Source: Methylobacterium sp. R2-1
GTDB lineage: Bacteria; Pseudomonadota; Alphaproteobacteria; Rhizobiales; Beijerinckiaceae
Direction of reading: 5' to 3'
DNA: 64,000 nt
Assembly: GCF_014191355.1 (NCBI RefSeq)
Contig: NZ_JACHWM010000002.1
Location: forward strand, 186,001-250,000
The notes under the pieces are model-generated. The model was not told the origin of the DNA. It saw nothing but the letters and a program-made list of their open reading frames with translations, and did not search any database. The position numbers were made by a program, and so were the translations under genes. Of the stretch, positions 57,297 through 64,000 are shown in pieces (positions within the stretch are counted from its first letter, which is position 1; every line of letters begins with the position of its first letter).

Positions 57297-59036
57297 TCAG
57301 CCCCGCAACTCCTCCTGCAGGAACGCCCGCACCTCCGCCGCGTCGATGCCCGGCGCGATGAAGCTCTGGCCGATGCCATGGGCGAGGATGAAGGTGAGCT
57401 GGCCGTCGCGGACCTTCTTGTCCTGGGCCATGGCGTCGAGGAGCGCGTCCGGGTCGCCGGCCCCGCCCGGCACCTGTTGCAGGCGGGTCGGCAGGCCGGC
57501 GAGCGCGAGGTGGTTGGCGACACGGCCCGCATCCTGGCCGGGGCAGAGGCCGAGCCGGGCCGAGAAGCGGAAGGCCAGAGCCAGTCCGATCGCGACGCCC
57601 TCGCCGTGGACGAGGCGGGCGGCGTCGTAGCCGGTCAGTCGCTCGAGGGCATGGCCGAAGGTGTGGCCGAGATTGAGCAGCGCCCGCTCGCCGTCCTCCC
57701 GCTCGTCGCGGGTCACGACACCGGCCTTGGCGCGGCAGCAGGCCGCCACCGCCTCGTCGCGCTCCGGCCCGCCGGAGAAGATGCCGGCCCAGTTCGCCTC
57801 GCACCATTCGAAGAAGTCGGCGTCGCCGATCAAGCCGTACTTGGCGACCTCGGCGTAGCCCGCCCGCATCTCGCGCTCCGAGAGTGTGTCGAGGGTCGCG
57901 GTATCGGCCAGAACGAGGCGTGGCTGGTGGAAGGCGCCGATCAGGTTTTTTCCGAGTGGCGAGTTGATGCCCGTCTTGCCGCCGACCGACGAATCAACCT
58001 GCGCGAGCAGGGTCGTGGGCACTTGGACGAAGCGGACGCCGCGGCGCAGGGAGGCCGCGGCGAAGCCTGCGAGGTCGCCGACCACGCCGCCGCCAAGCGC
58101 CACCACGAGATCGCCGCGCTCGATCTTCTGGGTCAGGAGCCCGTCGCAGACCCGGGCGAACTCCGCGTAGCTCTTCGAGGCTTCGCCCGGAGGCACCGCG
58201 ATGATCCCGCAGCGCAGACCGGCGGCCTCCAGGCTCGCCCGCACGCGCTCGCCGTAGAGGCCGGCGACCCTCTCATCGGTGACGATGCCGGCGGCCTTAG
58301 CGCCGAGATCGCGCGCCTCCGCACCCGCCGCATCGATGAGGCCCCGGCCGATCCGGATGTCGTATTCGCGCCCACCCGAGAGAGGAACGTTCACGCGCAT
58401 GGGTTGTTGCTTCATAGAAAATGTCAAATGTTGTGTTTGAACCACGCTGGACGGGTTGATGTGGATGTCGAGAGCTTCCATCACATCCTCCACCACGCGG
58501 TCGTGAGACACTTCGCGGGACAGCACCGTGACATCGGCCTGGGCATAGACCGGATGGCGTACCTCCATCAGCGCGCGCATGGTCGCCTCCGGATCCTCGG
58601 TCTGGAGGAGGGGGCGGGTGTTGCGCTTGCGCACGCGGCGCATCAGCACATCGAGATCGGCCTTGAGCCAGACCGAGATGCCGCCCTCGGCGATCCGCGC
58701 CCGCGTCGCCTCGCGCATGAAGGCGCCGCCGCCGGTCGCCAGCACCATCGGCCCCTCGCGCAGCAGACGCGCGATCACGCGCTCCTCGCCCTCGCGGAAG
58801 CTTGCCTCGCCGTAGATCGTGAAGATGTCGGCAATGGTGAGCTTGGCCGCCGCCTCGATCTCATGGTCGGCATCCTTGAACATCAGGCCGAGGCGGCCTG
58901 CGAGACGGCGGCCGACGGTGCTCTTGCCCGCCCCCATCAGACCGACGAGCACGATCGACCGGGCTCCAAGGCCGCGGCGCAGGCGTGCTTCGATCGGTTC
59001 GCCGGGCGGCGGCGCCGGCGGCAGGGGGACGGTCAT
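57297..59036 (-). CDS. aroKB: Bifunctional shikimate kinase / 3-dehydroquinate synthase (AroK-AroB fusion)
   Basis: A 579-residue fusion of two shikimate-pathway enzymes. Residues about 25-205 are shikimate kinase: P-loop VGLMGAGKSTVGRRLAGRLG, FKDADHEIE, FREGEERVIARLL, LATGGGAFM. Residues about 215-579 are dehydroquinate synthase: DLVVALGGGVVGDLAGFAAA, VDSSVGGKTGINSPLGKNLIG, DTATLDTLSEREMRAGYAEV and the metal histidines in LNLGHTFGHALERLT and LVHGEGVAIG. The frame is open across the junction, where the AT-rich codons HINPSSVVQTQHLTFS precede an internal Met (M208) that looks like the ancestral AroB start. The ATG at 59036 is preferred. aroK and aroB are adjacent in most alphaproteobacteria; fusion is less usual. 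Confidence 0.93.
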   Translation of the reverse strand: MTVPLPPAPPPGEPIEARLRRGLGARSIVLVGLMGAGKSTVGRRLAGRLGLMFKDADHEIEAAAKLTIADIFTIYGEASFREGEERVIARLLREGPMVLATGGGAFMREATRARIAEGGISVWLKADLDVLMRRVRKRNTRPLLQTEDPEATMRALMEVRHPVYAQADVTVLSREVSHDRVVEDVMEALDIHINPSSVVQTQHLTFSMKQQPMRVNVPLSGGREYDIRIGRGLIDAAGAEARDLGAKAAGIVTDERVAGLYGERVRASLEAAGLRCGIIAVPPGEASKSYAEFARVCDGLLTQKIERGDLVVALGGGVVGDLAGFAAASLRRGVRFVQVPTTLLAQVDSSVGGKTGINSPLGKNLIGAFHQPRLVLADTATLDTLSEREMRAGYAEVAKYGLIGDADFFEWCEANWAGIFSGGPERDEAVAACCRAKAGVVTRDEREDGERALLNLGHTFGHALERLTGYDAARLVHGEGVAIGLALAFRFSARLGLCPGQDAGRVANHLALAGLPTRLQQVPGGAGDPDALLDAMAQDKKVRDGQLTFILAHGIGQSFIAPGIDAAEVRAFLQEELRG

Positions 59037-59287
59037 CGGGCGGTCATAGACGGTTTTGCGGATGCGGCGAAGCGCCGGGTATCGCCGTCCACGCCCGGCC
59101 GGAAGCCCCCTGATCGCGCCCTGCGTGCATTCCAAACGGGATCCTCACAAAAACCGGAACCGGGAGGGGTTGCAAAGTGCCGCGTGGACGGGGAGGCTCG
59201 TACGCGAGCGCGTGGGACGGCACCGCTCTCGACTAGGCTTGCCCAGTCGAGTGCCCCCACGCTTGTTGTCTCTGTGCCAGGAAAGTC

Positions 59288-60019
59288 ATGTTGCCGTACG
59301 GATCAGTTTCCCTTCCCGTCACCCTGACCGACAGCGAGAGGGAGGCGAGCGATCCAATCTCCGATCCGCGTGCCGGCCCCGCTCGTCCGCACCGCCTCAG
59401 CGGCCCCGCCGCCCGCGCCAGACCCACGCCGGTCTCGACGGATGCGCGGCTGCTGGCCATCGCCACGGAGCACCTGACCCGGCTCGGCCCTAAACGCGTG
59501 ACGGTGGTGGCGGTCGCGGCGGAAGCCGGCATGACCCATGCCAACGTCTACCGCTACTTCCCCTCGAAGGACGCTCTGCTCGACGCGGTCGCCGGGCGCT
59601 GGCTGCGCGACCTTGAGACGGAACTCGCCGGCATCGCCGACGCGCCCGATCCGGCCGACGACAAGATCGAGCGCTTCATCAGCGCGCTTGCCAGTGCGCA
59701 GAGCGAGATGCTGATCCGCGAGCCTAACCTGTTCGCAGTGCATCTCGACGCCACCGTCGCCTCCCGCCCGATCGCCCGCCGCCACCGCGTAAGGCTGCGG
59801 GCCCTCGTCGAGCGAGTGGTGGAGGAGGGGATCGGCACCGGCGTCTTCGCCGCCCGCGACCGTGAGCGGGCCATCGCCGTCATCTTCGACGCCAGCTACC
59901 GCTTCACCCACCCGGTGGCGATCCAGCACGACGCGGACGTGCCTCGCGACCTGCTCGACGCCCGGCTCGGGGCCGTGATCCAGTCGATCCAGCGGGCCCT
60001 GCGGACGGGAACTTTCTGA
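59288..60019 (+). CDS. TetR/AcrR family transcriptional regulator
   Basis: A 243-residue regulator. The helix-turn-helix is at about residues 55-105 (IATEHLTRLGPKRVTVVAVA; AEAGMTHANVYRYFPSKDAL); the YRYFPSKDALLDAV block is diagnostic for the family. The C-terminal ligand domain has no obvious residues that reveal the inducer. The N-terminal 45 residues are a disordered Arg/Pro-rich extension, longer than normal. AGGAA lies 5-10 nt before the ATG at 59288. It stands between aroKB (divergent) and mdh (same strand, 351 bp further), so the target could be either or a distant gene. Confidence 0.87.
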   Translation: MLPYGSVSLPVTLTDSEREASDPISDPRAGPARPHRLSGPAARARPTPVSTDARLLAIATEHLTRLGPKRVTVVAVAAEAGMTHANVYRYFPSKDALLDAVAGRWLRDLETELAGIADAPDPADDKIERFISALASAQSEMLIREPNLFAVHLDATVASRPIARRHRVRLRALVERVVEEGIGTGVFAARDRERAIAVIFDASYRFTHPVAIQHDADVPRDLLDARLGAVIQSIQRALRTGTF

Positions 60020-61333
<1,314 letters not shown>

Positions 61334-61409
61334 AGCGCCCTCAGGCTCGGCGGCGGGAGGCTCGGGCCGCCCGCTCAGCCCACTTCCTTGCCCGTCCGAC
61401 GAGGTCTCG

Positions 61410-62606
61410 ATGAACATTCACGAATACCAAGCGAAGGCTGTCCTCAAGGAGTTCGGCCTGCCGGTCTCCCGCGGCGTGGCGATCTTCAGGCCCGAGGAGG
61501 CGGCCGCGGCAGCCGACGAGCTCGGCGGCCCGGTTTGGGTGGTGAAGTCGCAGATCCATGCCGGCGGACGCGGCAAGGGCACCTTCAAGGGCGCGCCCGA
61601 GGGCGCCAAGGGTGGCGTGCGCGTCACCAAGTCCAAGGACGAGGTGGTGCAGTTCGCGGGCGAGATGCTCGGGCAGACCCTGGTGACGGTGCAGACCGGC
61701 GAGGCCGGCAAGCAGGTCAACCGCCTCTACATCGAGGAAGGCGCCTCGATCGCCGCCGAGTTCTACCTGTCGATGCTGGTCGATCGCGAGACCGGCCGCG
61801 TCGCCTTCGTCGTCTCGACGGAAGGCGGCATGGACATCGAGCAGGTCGCCCACGACACCCCGGAAAAAATCGTCACCTTCTCGGTCGATCCGGCCACGGG
61901 GATCATGCCCCATCACGGCCGCGCGGTCGCCAAGGCACTCGGCCTGTCCGGTCCTCAGGCCAAGGAGGCGGGGGCGCTGACGGAGAAGCTCTACGCGGCC
62001 TTCACGGCCAAGGACATGAGCATGCTGGAGATCAACCCGCTGGTGCTCACCGGCGACGGTCATCTCAAGTGCCTCGACGCCAAGATCTCCTTCGACTCGA
62101 ACGCCCTTTACCGGCACCCGGACATCGTCGCCCTGCGCGATGAGACCGAGGAAGATGCCAAGGAAATCGAGGCGTCGAAGTACGACCTCGCCTACATCGC
62201 GCTCGACGGCACCATCGGCTGCATGGTCAACGGCGCCGGACTCGCCATGGCGACGCTCGACATCATCAAGCTCTACGGCGAGGAGCCGGCGAACTTCCTC
62301 GATGTCGGCGGCGGCGCCTCGGAGGAGAAGGTCACGGCGGCGTTCAAGATCATCACCGCCGACCCTCAGGTGAAGGGCATCCTCGTCAACATCTTCGGCG
62401 GGATCATGAAGTGCGACGTCATCGCCCGCGGCGTGATCGCGGCGGTGAAGGCGGTCGGCCTCGAAGTGCCGCTCGTCGTGCGCCTGGAAGGCACCAACGT
62501 CGAGGAGGGCAAGGAGATCATCCGGAACTCCGGCCTCAACGTCATCCCCGCGGACGATCTCGACGACGCCGCGCAGAAGATCGTCGCCGCGGTGAAGAAG
62601 GGTTGA
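61410..62606 (+). CDS. sucC: Succinate-CoA ligase, ADP-forming, beta subunit
   Basis: Binds the nucleotide and, with SucD, converts succinyl-CoA to succinate with ATP formation. A 398-residue ATP-grasp protein: [94 protein letters not shown] and [20 protein letters not shown]. The related malate-CoA ligase (MtkA) of serine-cycle methylotrophs is similar in sequence; the setting between mdh and sucA favours SucC, but sequence by eye cannot exclude MtkA. sucD follows after 8 bp. Confidence 0.93.
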   Translation: MNIHEYQAKAVLKEFGLPVSRGVAIFRPEEAAAAADELGGPVWVVKSQIHAGGRGKGTFKGAPEGAKGGVRVTKSKDEVVQFAGEMLGQTLVTVQTGEAGKQVNRLYIEEGASIAAEFYLSMLVDRETGRVAFVVSTEGGMDIEQVAHDTPEKIVTFSVDPATGIMPHHGRAVAKALGLSGPQAKEAGALTEKLYAAFTAKDMSMLEINPLVLTGDGHLKCLDAKISFDSNALYRHPDIVALRDETEEDAKEIEASKYDLAYIALDGTIGCMVNGAGLAMATLDIIKLYGEEPANFLDVGGGASEEKVTAAFKIITADPQVKGILVNIFGGIMKCDVIARGVIAAVKAVGLEVPLVVRLEGTNVEEGKEIIRNSGLNVIPADDLDDAAQKIVAAVKKG

Positions 62607-62614
62607 GCTGACAG

Positions 62615-63499
62615 ATGTCCATTCTCATCGACCAGAACACCAAGGTCATCTGCCAGGGCTTCACCGGCAAGAACGGCACCTTCCACTCCGAGCAGGCCAT
62701 CGCCTACGGCACCAAGATGGTCGGCGGCACGAGCCCGGGTAAGGGCGGCTCGACCCATCTCGGCCTGCCGGTGTTCGACACCGTCGCCGAGGCGCGCGAG
62801 GCCACCGGTGCCGATGCTTCCGTCGTCTACGTGCCGCCACCCGGCGCCGCGGATGCGATCTGCGAGGCGATCCAGGCGGAAATTCCGCTGATCGTCTGCA
62901 TCACCGAGGGCATTCCGGTGCTCGACATGGTGCGGGTGAAGCGCGCACTCGAAGGCTCGAAATCCCGATTGATCGGGCCGAACTGCCCCGGCGTCGTCAC
63001 CGCCGGCGCCTCGAAGATCGGCATCATGCCGGCCAACATCTTCAAGCCGGGCTCGGTCGGCATCGTCTCGCGCTCGGGGACCCTGACCTACGAGGCCGTG
63101 TTCCAGACCTCGAATGCCGGGCTCGGGCAGACGACCGCCGTCGGCATCGGCGGCGATCCGGTCAAGGGCACCGAGTTCATCGACATGCTCGAACTGTTCC
63201 TGGCCGATCCCAAGACCGAGTCGATCGTGATGATCGGCGAGATCGGCGGCTCGGCCGAGGAAGAGGCAGCGCAGTTCCTGGCCGACGAGGCCAAGCGCGG
63301 CCGCAAGAAGCCGATGGTCGGCTTCATCGCCGGTCGTACCGCCCCTCCCGGCCGCCGTATGGGCCATGCCGGCGCCATCATCTCCGGCGGCAAGGGCGGC
63401 GCCGAGGACAAGATCGCGGCGATGGAGGCGGCCGGCATCCGCGTCTCGCCGTCGCCGGCCCGGCTCGGCTCGACCCTGGTGGAAGTGCTGAAGGGTTGA
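62615..63499 (+). CDS. sucD: Succinate-CoA ligase, ADP-forming, alpha subunit
   Basis: The CoA-binding and phosphohistidine subunit. It has 294 residues with the Rossmann CoA site ([20 protein letters not shown]), [74 protein letters not shown] and the phosphorylated H251 in [16 protein letters not shown]. Full family length. The start is 8 bp after sucC. The same caution about MtkB applies as for sucC. A 213-bp gap separates it from sucA. Confidence 0.94.
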   Translation: MSILIDQNTKVICQGFTGKNGTFHSEQAIAYGTKMVGGTSPGKGGSTHLGLPVFDTVAEAREATGADASVVYVPPPGAADAICEAIQAEIPLIVCITEGIPVLDMVRVKRALEGSKSRLIGPNCPGVVTAGASKIGIMPANIFKPGSVGIVSRSGTLTYEAVFQTSNAGLGQTTAVGIGGDPVKGTEFIDMLELFLADPKTESIVMIGEIGGSAEEEAAQFLADEAKRGRKKPMVGFIAGRTAPPGRRMGHAGAIISGGKGGAEDKIAAMEAAGIRVSPSPARLGSTLVEVLKG

Positions 63500-63712
63500 T
63501 GGGGTCTGTAACCGAGACCTGCGCGGCTGTGTTGCACCGCACGCGAGCTCGGGCGACCCATATGGAAGAACATGTCGGGGCGCGCCCGTGCCCCGGCCGG
63601 ATCCGGAGGCGCGACGCGGGGCGGTAGCACTCCGCTCGGCTCGGCCACCGGATCGGACACGACGCGGCGGCAGGCTCAAAACAGCGCCGCCCGAGCGGTA
63701 GGACAGGCAGCG

Positions 63713-64000
63713 ATGGCACGCCAGGACGCGAACGAAGCGCTTCTCCAAACCTCCTTCCTTTACGGCGCCAACGCCGCCTGGATCGAGGAATTGCAGGCGG
63801 CCTATGCCCGCGACCCGAACTCGGTCGATCCCGAGTGGCAGCGGTTCTTCAAGGATCTGGGCGAGGACGACGCCCTGGTGAAGAAGAACGCCGAGGGTGC
63901 CTCCTGGACCAAGCCGAACTGGCCGGTTCCACTCAACGGCGAGATCGTCTCCGCGCTCGATGGCAACTGGGGCGCGCTGGAAAAGGCGCTCGGCGAGAAG
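63713..64000 (+). CDS. sucA: 2-oxoglutarate dehydrogenase E1 component, N-terminal part (cut by window edge)
   Basis: The first 96 codons of the thiamin-diphosphate E1 subunit that decarboxylates 2-oxoglutarate. The start ATG at 63713 has AGGACAGG 5-12 nt upstream. The visible N-terminus reads MARQDANEALLQTSFLYGAN, then AAWIEELQAAYARDPNSVDP and EWQRFFKDLG, the E2-binding N-terminal region conserved in alphaproteobacterial SucA (DANEAL...FLYGANA.YIEELYA.Y..DP.SVD..W..FF). The catalytic domain lies beyond the edge. It belongs to the mdh-sucC-sucD-sucA block. Confidence 0.93.
   Translation, partial: MARQDANEALLQTSFLYGANAAWIEELQAAYARDPNSVDPEWQRFFKDLGEDDALVKKNAEGASWTKPNWPVPLNGEIVSALDGNWGALEKALGEK

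Noticed and set aside
61410..63499. Malate-CoA ligase genes mtkA/mtkB of the serine cycle
   Set aside because: The proteins are similar to SucC/SucD, but position between mdh and sucA, and absence of serine-cycle neighbours, favour succinate-CoA ligase. A phylogeny would settle it.

Overview
The window reads as chromosomal DNA of a GC-rich alphaproteobacterium (Hyphomicrobiales), most like Methylobacterium/Methylorubrum. This rests on recognised protein sequences, very high GC with AT-rich islands only in promoter regions, frequent GTG starts, an AroK-AroB fusion and the order mdh-sucC-sucD-sucA. No methanol-oxidation or serine-cycle cluster lies inside the window, so the genus is an inference. 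Most of the window is core metabolism and translation. I see no rRNA, tRNA, CRISPR array, prophage or insertion sequence.

Layout. 1-2 kb: hisC overlapping the start of tyrA, then a decayed polysaccharide-deacetylase fragment. 2-7 kb: a TonB-dependent siderophore receptor with an Irr-type iron box, then the K+ transporter kup. 7-10 kb: ispG, and divergently a patatin-like lipase. 10-16 kb: an ArsR-methyltransferase regulator whose start codon lies in a perfect 20-bp palindrome, followed by metF, a small coiled-coil gene and metH (the methionine/SAM cycle). 16-22 kb: small secreted proteins, a CelD-like acetyltransferase divergent from a polysaccharide deacetylase, heme A synthase and a hemolysin-III-like membrane protein. 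22-27 kb: thiC under a TPP riboswitch, FlaG-like and flaF genes, several dispersed palindromic repeats and small membrane proteins. 27-32 kb: a metallophosphoesterase and the TonB energy module (periplasmic protein, exbB, exbD, tonB), with a second iron-box-like site far upstream. 32-35 kb: Hsp20 with DUF1150, a hydrolase and a glycosyltransferase.

35-45 kb: infC (AUU start), a glycan pair (glucosidase-like enzyme and GT4), rpmI-rplT, pheST and a SEC-C protein. 45-50 kb: a ThiF/MoeB-like enzyme, dapE, and def-fmt-truA. 50-53 kb: a three-gene operon of a GT87 membrane glycosyltransferase, a DprE1-like flavoenzyme and a DprE2-like reductase. This is the best candidate for an undescribed polyprenyl-phosphate-pentose pathway here. 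53-60 kb: recR, pckA, rlmN, aroKB and a TetR regulator. 60-64 kb: the TCA block mdh, sucC, sucD and the start of sucA, which runs off the right edge.

Genes that work together: the receptor and the ExbBD-TonB module import ferric siderophores and both carry Irr-box-like sites; the ArsR fusion probably senses SAM-cycle status and controls metF-metH; def, fmt, infC, rpmI, rplT, pheST, truA and rlmN all serve translation; mdh, sucCD, sucA and pckA link the TCA cycle to gluconeogenesis.
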